Assembly (NCBI GenBank): GCA_002286715.1
Contig: NSJX01000014.1
Coordinates: 259,086 to 323,085, forward strand
Origin: Dentipellis sp. KUC8613
Taxonomy: Eukaryota > Basidiomycota > Agaricomycetes > Russulales > Hericiaceae
Direction: 5' to 3'
Length of the DNA stretch: 64,000 bases
Shown here: in pieces, positions 24,364-35,265 of the stretch
How positions within the stretch are numbered: the stretch's first letter is position 1
Layout: each line of letters starts with the position of its first letter
Program-made: the position numbers and the translations under genes
The notes under the pieces: generated by a model
What the model saw: only the letters and a program-made list of their open reading frames with translations
Told to the model about the DNA's origin: nothing
The model's database searches: none

Positions 24364-24928
24364 GTCGCAGACACTGGGTATGGATGTTCTGATGCGTCGA
24401 GAGAAAAAAATAAAGGAGTGGGGAGACACCGGCTCTGCAGTGAATTATGACTATAAGGACACCCACGTACATACCTTGTATTTATGTTCTTCAGAGTACA
24501 ACGCAGCGAAGAAGCGCCCACCTGTACGTAAGTGAGCTTTCATCTACATTTGTCGATGTCGCCCTTGTTCTGCGAGCCGTCGACGAACATGGTCATCGGC
24601 GCGACTTGGCCAGGGGGATTTGGTTGCACATGGCGCGAATGTGCCTTAGTCTGCGACGTATCTCCGTGAGCGGGAACAATGGTGCTTTCTGCTGTGCGCC
24701 CATTTCGGGCGGAAAGCGGGGCGACAGGCGCGTAGCCTTGTGCGATAAAAGTATTAGCTTGTTGTATTCTAAACACCTTGTTCTCAATACAGCGTGTCTG
24801 TATAGTTACATGGCCTCCACGACGCAACAGGCGACCTGGCGTTCTAGACAGGGATTCGCGACCCGAGGACAGGTAAGTACATTATGCCATACAGAGAAGC
24901 AACACAGGCACCCTCATGCAGGTGAAGC
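24364..24928. other. Short intergenic region
   Basis: Promoter of the minus-strand Cys/His gene and 3' end of the DUF6534-like gene. An ORF of 171 codons (24447-24962, +) runs opposite the DUF6534-like 3' end and has no domain. Confidence 0.4.
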
Positions 24929-27128
24929 CTATATGGAAGTGCTTGTGAGCCCAAAAAGGTGATGGCAGAAAGGCAGACGCTGGCTTAGGCTTACCTCCGC
25001 ATCTGACGACCCGCTCTGCGAAACCTGCGACTCGGATACCTGGGTCTCCCGCATCTTGAAGCCCAGCCAGCTACGCGCGGAGCCTTTGTATTCTGTCGGC
25101 GACGGGGGCTGCTAGTTCCGAGAAGCCTCAGCCGGGCCATTGCAGGGGATCGGGGAACGACGTACCGGATCTCCAGATAGAGGATGCGAGGACGAGACTT
25201 GGGAAGCCGCCAAGGTCGCGCCTGAGCGAAGGTTGGGGATGGTGACGTCGTCCACGTCTACTTCGTGCTTAATTTGATTGCGGAAGATCTGGCGCGCGTT
25301 CAGGCTAAAGAGGATCGGTTAGAGCTCCCATGACGCGAGAAGAAAGAGCAGCGGACTTGGCGAGTAAGGAGTTGCTGTAGACTAGATGACCAATTGAGTC
25401 GAAATCGCGTGGTTTACTGCGGCAATCACTTACGACGACCTAGGACCGCGTAGAAGGCCATTGAGAGGCCTTGATTGCGAAATCGAACGAGCTAGCAGGC
25501 AGACTCTTCAGATGTGAGCACGCCTGCGTTGGACATGGACTTACCACGACGGTGGCGCCAAGCGCAGTGATACTGTAGGAATTTACTTTCCATTAACATT
25601 ATGGGAGAAGCATAACGCAGAAACGAGACGGACCTTGTCAGTAAGCCGGTGTTCAGAGAATATATCTGTTGTCGACCAGTGAATTATTATTACTCGAACA
25701 GATGCGACAAACTCACCATGATTCGTGTGACCACATTGTTGTTGCTGCAAGGACGCGTATGGTCAGAATGGCATGTGAAGACGCATCGAAGATACCTACC
25801 GCGCCGCGTTACACCGCCGAACTTGAAGGATCGTCAGGAGAGCGCCTGTGAGGATGATATCGCACGCCGCGTTCGTCGCCATCGTCGCAGAGAGAAGGCT
25901 CTGTATTATAGTTGTTAGAGGCGCAAGCGCGAGGATCCGTCGGGAAACCGCACCGCCGTTCGATGCATGGTCCGGAAAGTCAGATCTTGAAGGCTATGCG
26001 AAGCTCAGTACGAGTTACAGACAAGTGGCTACAGAACCACTCACCCTTCTACTGCGAAGACTAGTGATGGACGTTGTAAATTCATGCCGACGAAGAGACA
26101 TGATTGCATACCTATTCCCATCACTTGATTCGCAGGCATAAGCAACTCTTCTCATGCAGATATGCAGACTTAACTCACCTAAGCCTGCTAAATTCAACGT
26201 GATCTAGGGATGATGTTCAATTAAACTGTAGAAGATCCTTCCGACGCGAACGTACCGATACAAAAGCGAGCGCCCTGCTCTTGTAGCTCACTGAAGTCCG
26301 ACGAAGATACATGATGAGCCGGATTCATGCGATCAATGAAAGTAGTTCGTACACAGCCATAGCCGGTATGTGAAGAAACTGTGGTGACGGTCAGGATCAG
26401 GCAATAGAAGTAGCTCGTCGTTCTACGTACGCTTGAACAAGGGACGTGAGGAAGCACTGGACTCAAGAAGTTAAGATTCATCGGTTATCAAAAAGTGACA
26501 GGACACGCACGTTGACGAGTGTCCCGACGATGAGAACGGCAGGCAGCTCCGTGTTAGAGACAATATTGAAATCATGTCGGTGCGTAACAGCGTAATAATA
26601 GACTGGGTTGAGATGCAATTAATACTGGACCTCTTTGTAGGTGACGAACATACAATTCATGCAGACGAGAATTTGTGAAACGATGTCCAAAAGCCTTCGC
26701 GAACGCAGGGGCCCTTCAGCATGCAATAATTGTTCTGAGAAATCCACCTTACCATATTGTTGCGACCTATCATAGATACGTAAGTCCGCCTCTTTCCAAT
26801 CATAATGAAGGATGCACGAACTAGAAACTTTAAACCCTTCTTGTCATCCCGATATACCTGCAACACGCGAAGGAGTGAACTAGGGTTCGCCAAAGTACCA
26901 AACGACTTTCGTCCCACTCACCAAATAATAGATAAAAACTTGAAGAGTGGCGACTTCGGCGAATCAGTACAAAGAGAATCAGAGGTATGTGCGCAATCAC
27001 CTCCGTACAGCCTAAAATAGGGTCATTATCATCGGTGAGCAAGAGCGATGTCTTTACACTCACAGCGTGCCTATAAGTACGCCGACTAATAATGCACCGA
27101 TCGCAATACGTTGCTGATGCAGGGCCAT
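24929..27128 (-). CDS. DUF6534-like polytopic membrane protein, highly split gene
   Basis: No single ORF is long here, but splicing short minus-strand exons gives a continuous membrane protein. Verified exons are 27128-27064 (MALHQQRIAIGALLVGVLIGT), 27011-27001 (11 nt) and 26953-26922, joining as IGTLLYGVATLQVFIYYL. They continue through a GTGAGT intron to VYRDDKKGLKFLV. Later exons give LLDIVSQILVCMN, YYYAVTHRHDFNIVSNTEL, AVLIVGTLVN, CFLTSLVQA, FFTYRLWL, ATNAACDIILTGALLTILQ, NNVVTRIM, IYSLNTGLLT, SITALGATVV, MAFYAVLGRR, YSNSLLA and LNARQIFRNQ. The tail is hydrophilic and ends near 24929. This order of helices matches the mushroom DUF6534 family (about seven helices, function unknown). About 15 exons; the middle ones, near 26000-26400, are the least certain. 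CATATAAG at 27206-27213 is a likely TATA box. Confidence 0.8.
27001..27011 (-). other. 11-nt microexon of the DUF6534-like gene
   Basis: Flanked by a 52-nt intron (27012-27063, donor GTGAGT, acceptor TTTTAG) and a 47-nt intron (26954-27000, donor GTGATT, branch ACTGATT, acceptor CGAAG). Including these 11 bases keeps the frame and restores the expected first helix; skipping them breaks it. Confidence 0.75.
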
Positions 27129-28853
27129 GCAATTGGGAAGTAACAACTAAAGAGATTGACATCCCAGAGAGCGAAGCATCGTCGAACTCCGGTGTTCGTG
27201 GTGGGCTTATATGTCGACCTGAACGCAGCAGCGAAGAATGCAATACAAGATCCACCCCTGACGAAGACGGGCTCGAGCATGATTATTGCAATCGTGCGTG
27301 GACAAGGACCGTATCAGCACATTGCGCGATCTCCGCCAACGGTGGGTCGCACGCCGCTATATCCGGAGGATAATAGGTGCGCTCCGGCATGACGCTTCGA
27401 TGACAGGCTGCGGCGTAGCGATGAGATCCATTTCTCAGACATTACAAGGAAACACGGAAGACGGACCAGCTAACTCCTGTGGCCTGATCGAACGCGTAAA
27501 GCTTATGGACTCTTTTGCGTCTGGAAGGTGACAGAGGAGGGGCTGTATCTGGTTAGAGCGACGAATGCGGCATGATTGTCACCGAACAAGGCCGTATGGA
27601 ATCGAATTCTGGGCGCAAGATCGGGCCGTGGGTCTCAACAAGAATGAACAAGGCGGCGGAGACGGGCAAGAGGCTTTGAAGATGAAACCGGAAGCAAATG
27701 TAGATGTGTAATTGACACTCACGTCTCTCGCCACCTGGGCCTTCGGTGCTGGACTAATCAAACCACACAGAATATAGCCCAGCTCTAGGAGTTCAGAGTC
27801 GAGAACAGTGAAGTGGGAAGTGCCATCTGCCTGACAGGCATTATCCTTGAGTAAAACATATCGCAGCGGCAGTGAGCCTCCTCGAATTTCACCGCCGGAT
27901 CGGCTATTCCCGGCGGAGATGTGTCGGCGCCGGGAGAGTCCGATTGGCTCAACCTCGATAATAGTAGTCGGCCGTCGTACACAAGTTCAAGCCCTCGAGT
28001 GCGCCACTGTACAAGACCATAGGCTCCAGAGTTGGAACAGGTAGGACAAATTTCATACATAGAGGATAGCTATAGAATGCTTTTACAGTAAATAAGGGTG
28101 CGCGAGTCCTCTCAGAGCACTCTCAGGCCCAAGCTCACCTGGCACCTATTCGCGTTCGAGACGTGTCTAGGTAGTCATGCGCACCTCCTTGGACATCTTC
28201 TTGTCCCAGAATTTGTCCTTTCTGCGTGAGATGATGCTTCGTATCCTGGTAAGCATTTCACCTGACAGTCACACGTTCTGACCTGCACTTCAGCACAAAA
28301 CTACAGCGTCATGCACGTTTGCTGCAATGCCTGGATTACCGCTCACATGTGGAATTACACAAAGGACAAATCATTAATATTGACCAAAAGAAATCCGCGG
28401 CTGCGATCCAACTACCCGACATGCTCGGGCACGCGTGACGTTGTCCTTGGCAATCCTACGCAGGGCGGCGCTCGCTGTCAGACATGCACAGTTCTGCGCA
28501 GCTTTGACGTATGATGCTCTCAAATGGCAGGTTGCAGTCCGCTCTATCCCATCGCAATGTGCTGGAAACGTCGCATACGCAAGCTTTCTCCACGGTGAAT
28601 CGCTCGCGGAAGGCTGCTTTCCCTCTCGTGATCCCCTCAAAATCCTTTTCATGACCTCCTTATGGTATGGCTACTTCCAAGCTGGCACCGTGTAAAGCAT
28701 CATCATCTGCCGTACATACCCATCTGTCACTTATATTTCGCGAAGACCGCCCTACATGCGAGACACAATCCTAGACGTCCCCACGGCACACAGTCACTGA
28801 TCCTTGTCTTGTATAAAAGCTGGAATTTTCCAATGGTTATGGTACAGTCTCCC
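27129..28853. other. Intergenic between divergent genes
   Basis: A 1.7-kb spacer between the DUF6534-like gene (-) and the phosphatase-like gene (+). Only short overlapping ORFs are present. TATA elements of the two flanking genes sit at its two ends. Confidence 0.4.
28812..28819 (+). promoter_or_regulatory. TATA box of the phosphatase-like gene
   Basis: TATAAAAG, 42 nt before the chosen start codon at 28854. In-frame ATGs at 28833 and 28839 are close enough to the TATA box to lie at or before the transcription start, which favours 28854 or 28857. Confidence 0.6.
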
Positions 28854-30486
28854 ATGATGGTCAACGCCTCTGGCCTTCTTGGCGTCTTCATTCTCGCCCG
28901 CCATGGCGATCGTCTCGAATTCTTTCAGGACCCTCTCACTTACAATCCTTCCCAGACCTTACTGACCCCTCTCGGCACGGTACACTTGTCCCGTCCTTGA
29001 GACGCCCTTTCAACTATCCTAACCGTGATTTTGTCTTAGGTTGAAGAGGCGGCTCTAGGTAACCTTCTTCAGGACACATATCTGCAGCCCTCTTCGCCTT
29101 CCGCCATCGACGGCATTGCGTTTCCCGTCGCAAACTTGGATCAGTTGCAGATTCGTGCGGATGCGGCTGGAGAAGGCAGCACTATCCTAAGCTCTGTGGG
29201 CGCGTTGCTGTCAGGCCTCTTTCCACCTACGCCTGACTTCAACATCACACTTGCCAACGGGACGACTATTGTGGGTGCGGGAGGCGGCACTCAGTTCCTT
29301 CCAGGTAAGTATCCCGTCTATGATTGATCTTCCGACGTTCAATCATCTTCTAGTTGAATCCGTGGAGCCTAACGAAGACATTTCCTTGAACTCGTTCACT
29401 TCGTGCCCAGTACGTCTTCGGGCACGTTGCCTTGCGCCGCCGGATCTTACTGCGCACCCTAGAACTTCGATCTCCATACTTCCGAGTTCTACAACTCTTC
29501 CGCCTTCAAGGAGGCGGCGGCGGCTGCAGCTCCATTCTTGAGCGCCCTTGCTCCATTTCTGGATGGCAGATCGACAGACTTTATAAATATGGTATATCTC
29601 TTGACTATGATCATTGCAGTACTCTCTGACTTATGGATTATCATTTTGCTCTATTAGTTCAATGTGAGTAGTTGCATACACATCGGAGGTAGGATGTCCT
29701 CCGACTATGAACATCTCAGATCTTCGACTTCGTCAATGTCAACAACATCCATAACGCCACCTTCCATAATGCTCTCCCGGCCACATTCGTAGAGCAAGCC
29801 TACGGATTCGCCAACTTCCACGAGGACGGAGTGTTCAGCGATTCGCCCCCCGACGGTATCGGAAATGGTAAGTTTTCTACGAATGCGTGTTCGACGGTGA
29901 TGCGGAACCGCCCTTTTGAAACAGTCGCCATCCGGTCAATCCTCCCATCGATGTTCACCTCGCTGCAACGAATCGCGAACTCATCGGATCCGCTGAAGCT
30001 CGCCTTGGACGGCATCTCCTACAAGCCATTCATTAGCTTCTTCAACTTGACTACCGCTAGTGCCGATGTCGCCGGGACTGGCACACCTGAGCCGCTGTTT
30101 GGTATCGGTACGTTCAGTCTTGTATGCGCTTGTTTCCGACAGGGGTTTCACGCCGCCTCGTTCACAGTCGACTATGCCTCAAGCATCGCCGTTGAAGTAA
30201 ACGCGCCTTCTGGATCGAGCACGGAGCCTTTCCTCACCTTCAAGTTCAAAAACGGCACCTCCGACGCGTCCTTCCACCCCGTAACGCTGGGTGTCTTCGG
30301 TGCAAACGCGACCAGCGTGCCGCTCAGCACCTTCGTCAGTCAGCTCCAGGTACGTCACCTCGTCTACTGCACGGTCTTTTATCGTGGCTCATCATGATGT
30401 TGTACCAGTTTGCAGCAATTAATAGCACGGCGGAATGGTGCAAGGCCTGCAACCAGACCAGTCTCCGAGGCTGTTCGACTGCCTGA
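28854..30486 (+). CDS. Histidine acid phosphatase-like protein
   Basis: A plus-strand gene of about eight exons ending at TGA 30484-30486 (CNQTSLRGCSTA). Near the N-terminus, GVFILARHGDRLEFF carries the RHG catalytic motif of the clade-2 histidine phosphatase superfamily. It is followed by LTPLGTVEEAALGNLL, where the conserved L-T-xx-G is also seen. A middle region has STILSSVGALLSGLFPP, FVEQAYGFANFHEDG and repeated N-glycosylation sequons (NIT, NAT, NSS, NLT, NKT-type). In the C-terminal half, where the family usually has an HD dyad, the text is ISYKPFISFFNLT, so the general acid is not obvious. No signal peptide is visible with this start although the sequons and late cysteines suggest a secreted protein; a missed 5' exon is possible. 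Mushroom genomes hold many such phosphoglycerate-mutase-like proteins of unknown substrate. Confidence 0.85.
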
Positions 30487-31267
30487 AATAACTCAAGCCT
30501 TCAGATAGCCTTTTTCCCATTTATCGTCTTTTCCGCTTTGTCATGTACTTATATCCTCCGGATTGCTCCTCTTGTATAAGTATGATCTGCTTTCAATATA
30601 TTTAGCTCAGCATGACGTTTCCCCGCCCGTTCGTCCGCGGCGAGTCGCTTTCGGTCAGCGTGGGGCAAGCTGTCAAAGTTCGAAGCCACGCCGAGTTGCG
30701 TGGATCTCATCCGACAGTGGAAAAGAGTGTGAGCTCCCGCGAATTTCCTGACGCCTAGAAAATAGGACCGCGCCTACATACACTGCACAAGTCAAGTCGA
30801 TGGTTATCTAGCAAAGAAGTATGATAATGATAATATTAGCATGTTGACCATCTGACTGCTGCGTAGTACTGCACGCTCATTTTGAGCGCTGGCGGCACCA
30901 AGAACTTCCTTCGTGCGGTAGACGAGGATCGTGATTAATCTTCACTATCAAGCTGTTTATCGTCCACCAAATCGCTTTAATCACGAACAGTCATAATCGA
31001 AGGAGGCGATACTGAGTACATTCGGCCGAGCAAGCACGGTGATGGAGACCGACGGATACTAGAGGAGGGAATAGAGACTCGTGTCTAGATGGGCGAGAGT
31101 AGAGCCCGGAACAAGAAAGGAACTAATAGATGGTATAATGTGGAGATAACCGAGGAGACGGCATATGTAAGGGACTGGAACGAACGACATCACGATACTA
31201 AAACGTACAGAATAAGGACCGCCCAAGAATGATAGAAAGGGAAGAGTTCGTAGTACAGAAGTGGAGA
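30487..31267. other. Convergent 3' regions
   Basis: Between the ends of the phosphatase-like gene (+) and the Ccc1-like gene (-). AT-rich, no ORF of note; it holds both 3' UTRs. Confidence 0.5.
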
Positions 31268-32717
31268 TTAATCGTCGGTCTCCATCAATGCGACAATACC
31301 GTACGCTGCCGCTGCCGCCGCACCACCGACGAGTAGTGTGCTGACAGCACCCCAGATGTACCCTCCTGCGCTCGTGCCGGCCGCACCAGTGATGCGCGCC
31401 TTGACGGCACCGAAGATGAGGAGGACGATACCAGTCAGGACGCAGGAATAGATGAGGGCGATGTGCGCGCGAGGAATGAAGAAGTAGGGGAAGAGAGGAA
31501 TAAAGCCGCCAACAAGATAACCCATGCCAATTGTGAGGGCAGAGAGGTAAAGACGTTTTGTCGGGACTTCCTCTGCAAGACTCCGATTAGATTTCGCTTC
31601 GCACAGATGAAGAGAAGTACATACCAAGTCCCTCGCCAAACTTCAACAAGAACGCCGTCAGGCCAACATCCCCACTCCACCTCAAGCCAGCCTCCTCGTC
31701 GCTAGCAGCCGTGCTCGAGCTACTGCTGCCAATCTGGCCATGCACGATGTCTTCCCCAATCTCAACTTCCCGGAGGCAGTGCGCAACCTCGCGGGACACC
31801 TTCTGATCCACGCCGACGGCTCCGAGTACCTCGTGAACCTCGCGTTCCATCTCACCGTCGCAGGACCGGAGCACGCGTGCGGCGGTCTGCCGACGCTGGA
31901 AGCGGTAGTGGTCACGTTCGGCCTGCGATGCAAGGAAACCGCCAATGCCCATAGAGATTGCGCCAGCAATTAGCTCGGCGACGCCACCCAGGACCACCAG
32001 CCTTGAGGTACCCAAGGAGGAAAGGCCAGCCGTCAGCGCGAATGGGACGGTCAGACCGTCCGAGAGACCGATAACACTGTAAAAACCGTCAGCATATGGA
32101 ACGTGACTGGACACTGGTGAGAAAGCTGAGATCCGGGGAACCGCGCGGAAGCCTGGGATAGAACGGAGGATATAGAACACCAGCTGCGGCGGGTGACCAT
32201 CGTAAGAATATCGCGAGCATGGCTTATCTCCTCGCTCTTCACAAGGGGATGGGCGTATCTGATAAGCCAGCAGGCTCAGTTGACAGGCGGGCAACAAAAA
32301 TCGTTGCCACAGGCCGCCCAATGACAGCTGCGACTGGCGGCGTGTTGGAACCATGCTCGTTAAGCAGGAGTCGGTTTGCGAGGGTCACAGTAGCCATCAG
32401 ATGCATGTCCCCCCATCCTCCACAGCATGTGGTTCCTCGCACCGCGAAAAAATGCAGAAAAATGTAGACGAAAGGACGCACATATCTCGGACGACATCTG
32501 GGTCAATCAGCGTGCGCTCATCTTCACCCTTGAGCTCTTTGCAGCATATGCCTTCTCGGCCACGTTCGTGTCTTGAGCATTTGGCGGGAAGTGGTGGGGG
32601 CTCTGTCGGCGTCACGCTGCTATCGACAGACCAGACTGGAGGCTTGTTCGAGGCAGAGGTGGAGTCCCGGCGGTGTGGAAGTGGGACTGAAGCCCCGCTG
32701 CTCTTGTTCGTAGACAT
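31268..32717 (-). CDS. CCC1: Vacuolar iron/manganese transporter, Ccc1/VIT1 family
   Basis: Minus strand, ATG 32717 (MSTNKSSGASVPLPHRRDS) to TAA 31268-31270, at least three exons. After about 75 disordered residues, LIDPDVVRD joins across an intron to IVIGLSDGLTVPFALTAGLS, the hallmark first helix of the family. ELIAGAISMGIGGFLASQAE is the second helix with conserved metal-site glycines and methionine. A cytosolic metal-binding helical hairpin follows (EREVHEVLGAVGVDQ, VAHCLREVEIGEDIV), then LLKFGEGL, and the last three helices (LYLSALTIGMGYLVGGFIPL, AHIALIYSCVLTGIVLLIFG, GAVSTLLVGGAAAAAAYGI). The protein would move Fe2+ or Mn2+ into the vacuole in exchange for protons and so protect the cell from metal excess. 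Confidence 0.95.
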
Positions 32718-33900
32718 GTTTTTCTTGATGGTAGACTGAAGGAAGAAAGGAGCGATAGAGGGAGGATGGCGGGAGTGAGCAGAAGGTAAAGGCTAAAGAC
32801 AAGCCGCAAGCTTGAAAGCCGTAAAGGGTGGATCCTAGGTCACGTGTGCTCCATCGGGTCACGTTGCTTGGTAAGGCTGCCGCCACACGCGCGGCCGCAG
32901 CCTACGCGCGGCCGCCGAGCCGTCGGCGTCCCTTCCAGCTGCTCCCAGTCGTCTTCAGAAGCTGCCTTGACACGAGCACGTCGGAACCAGAGCAGGCCAC
33001 TGCTCTCTGGTCCCCTCGTTTTAGAACAAATTCTCTCTGGAACATGTTATCTGGGTCAGCACTCACCGGGTTCCCCAATCAGCTTTTGCATCTTGCTGCG
33101 GTGGGCTCATGACCCTCATACTAGCGCTTCCAAGCGTTTCTCGACTCTCACTGGATCTCATCCGGAGTAGTTCAGTGTCAGGCGTCCTTCGTAACCCATC
33201 GAGGCTGAACGGCGAAGGGGTGGTGAGTGGTGGTTTGAAGCAAGTCTCTTGGGATAGGTCATCGCCCTTTCATGGTGGCGAATGTCGAGGCCTGCCGAGG
33301 CCTCATCCCGACTCGCTCCTACATCTCACAGATTGGGCGAATTTCTTCATCTCATTCGCGCTTATTTCGGCGTCTCTGGAGGCTTGGGCTCGTGCGCGCC
33401 ATACACTTGCTTTCGTGAAGACCGGCACCTGACCAAAGTTCTCCATATTAGACTCGCTATTATGGAATTTTGACGTTTCTATATATTCAAATGCTCTTAC
33501 CATTTCAAAGTCTTCGCCACCATGCTGCCACCGAAGACCAATTAGAAACGTGTATGAACTCTTGAGTCAAGCTGTGATACCCCCGCTGTGTATTTCGATG
33601 CTTCGTCCGTGTTTCACGCTCATTCTTGGCAGCATGAATTGGCGGCCTTACCGCTCCGGCACTGGAAACCTTGCGTCACAACGCCCACCACTGGATATTG
33701 TATGTGCGCTTCCTTCCGCTGTTGCCAATAAATCACGGACTTCTGAAACCGTTGCAGTGTCTCGAGATCGCGCTGAGGCCATATATCTCCGTCCGACATT
33801 GACGCTGGTGTCCAGAAAACATTATAAGGCTGGTAATTTTCGCTGAGCTCTGCACGGTCTATCAAGCCATCTTCCAACCGACTTCGCATCTTCCTTCAGC
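32718..33900. other. Divergent promoter region
   Basis: Spacer of 1.2 kb between the Ccc1-like gene (-) and the small secreted protein (+). Short ORFs only. TTATAAGG at about 33832 is a probable TATA element for the secreted protein. A GC-rich CGCGGCCGC-type repeat lies near 32890-32915. Confidence 0.4.
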
Positions 33901-34601
33901 ATGAGTGTCCTCGCTACTGTTGTCCTCGCCCTCCAGCTCGCGGTCGTTCTTGCCTCTCCTCTGGCACCGCGCCAGAGTCAGCCCGCGCCCGGATGCAATG
34001 TGGCCAATTTCGATGGCGAGTTTGGACTCGTCGCTCAGTACGACTCCGGTTCCCAGGCGCAACTGGTCCTCACTGGTAACGGCAACGACTCATCGGCTGT
34101 GGCCTGGCTCGGTGTAAGTGCTCCTTTTCATGGACGAACACTTCTATGGTACTAAATGCCGTGTTCACAGACGCGCACTCGCCTCGCGGATTCCGACGTG
34201 TTGGGTGACAAGTTCACAATGGTGAACAGTGGCCTGACTTCGTCCACCTCCGGCGGTATCTACACGCCGAGATATGATAGCCAGGTCTTCTCCAACGAGT
34301 TCCTCGGCTTCGAGTCTCAAAAGGGCAACAACGAGAGCCCTGACAACATTTACTGTGTTCAGGTTGGTGCGAAGTGTTGAACATTTGTTTCCGTTGACTC
34401 ATCTTTTTCACCTTGCAGCCGCAGACCAACCAGACGTCTACACCCCTTCTGGAGCTGTACGACAATGCTGAAGGCTTCTACATTTGCGACAGTACTACGT
34501 CGTCCAAAGACCAATTGGTCGTGTACGAGCCTTTCCCGGCGGGCAGCCCTTCGTACAAGTCCGACACGTGCCAGCACGCACACCTTTTGATGGTTCAGTG
34601 A
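33901..34601 (+). CDS. Small secreted protein, unknown function
   Basis: Three exons (33901-34113, 34171-34362, 34419-34601) give 195 residues with matching phases. A clear signal peptide (MSVLATVVLALQLAVVLAS) is followed by PLAPRQ, which looks like a short pro-segment ending in a possible processing site. The mature protein has four cysteines, enough for two disulfides (APGCNV, NIYCVQ, FYICDS, SDTCQH), and several sequons (NDSS, NETS-like NES, NQTS). It resembles secreted fungal proteins of about 200 residues found in mushrooms, but I recognise no named domain. The TATA-like motif about 70 nt upstream and the strong signal peptide make the start secure. Confidence 0.85.
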
Positions 34602-35265
34602 AGTCAATCGCTTCCGTGACCCGCGGATGGAAGGCCCCGCCGGTTGGCACTATTACTATAATCTAGCTTTCTGGAGTGGTTTAGCTTTTCCGTCCCGCAT
34701 GTTTTTCTTCACATGGACACGTCCTTTACATACACCTACCCCGGTCTTTGGAGTCGACCATTTCATTAATGCTCTAGGCGTCTAAATGTCAGTCTTTTAT
34801 CGATAGTAAACCTGTGTGCCTCCCATACACCTGTACGATGACGTGCGATGGCTACAACAGCCTTATCCCGTGCCCTGATCATTCCACGTTGGAGCTTCGA
34901 TAGTTGCTCTCAATCAGGCCTGTTCATCGAACCGCTTCTTCCGATAGCAACTTAGCCTTCTCACGCACAGGGATACCCATTCATCTCTGTAGTTCCTGTG
35001 TTATTTTTTACATCGCTTTACCCAGGATAAAAACAGTGGAGACGGACGGCTGTCATTGGGCGCTAGGCGGAATAAGCACCCGTGGGAATAAGTACAATTT
35101 ATATACTTTGGCCATTGCCGCCTGGAGCGCTCGTCTAGCCTGCTGAGGCATCCCATTTCACTTCACCCCGGCCTCCTCCTTGCAACAGTGGCCTCCCAGC
35201 TCCCAGTCGCTAGTACATCTGGTCCGCTTGTCGACGACACCAGCGCGCCCGTGGTCGTCGAAGCG
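34602..35265. other. Intergenic
   Basis: 3' region of the secreted-protein gene and promoter of the Ldb17-like gene. No supported ORF. An in-frame open stretch from about 35189 to 35265 could be a longer first exon of the next gene, without an ATG. Confidence 0.4.
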
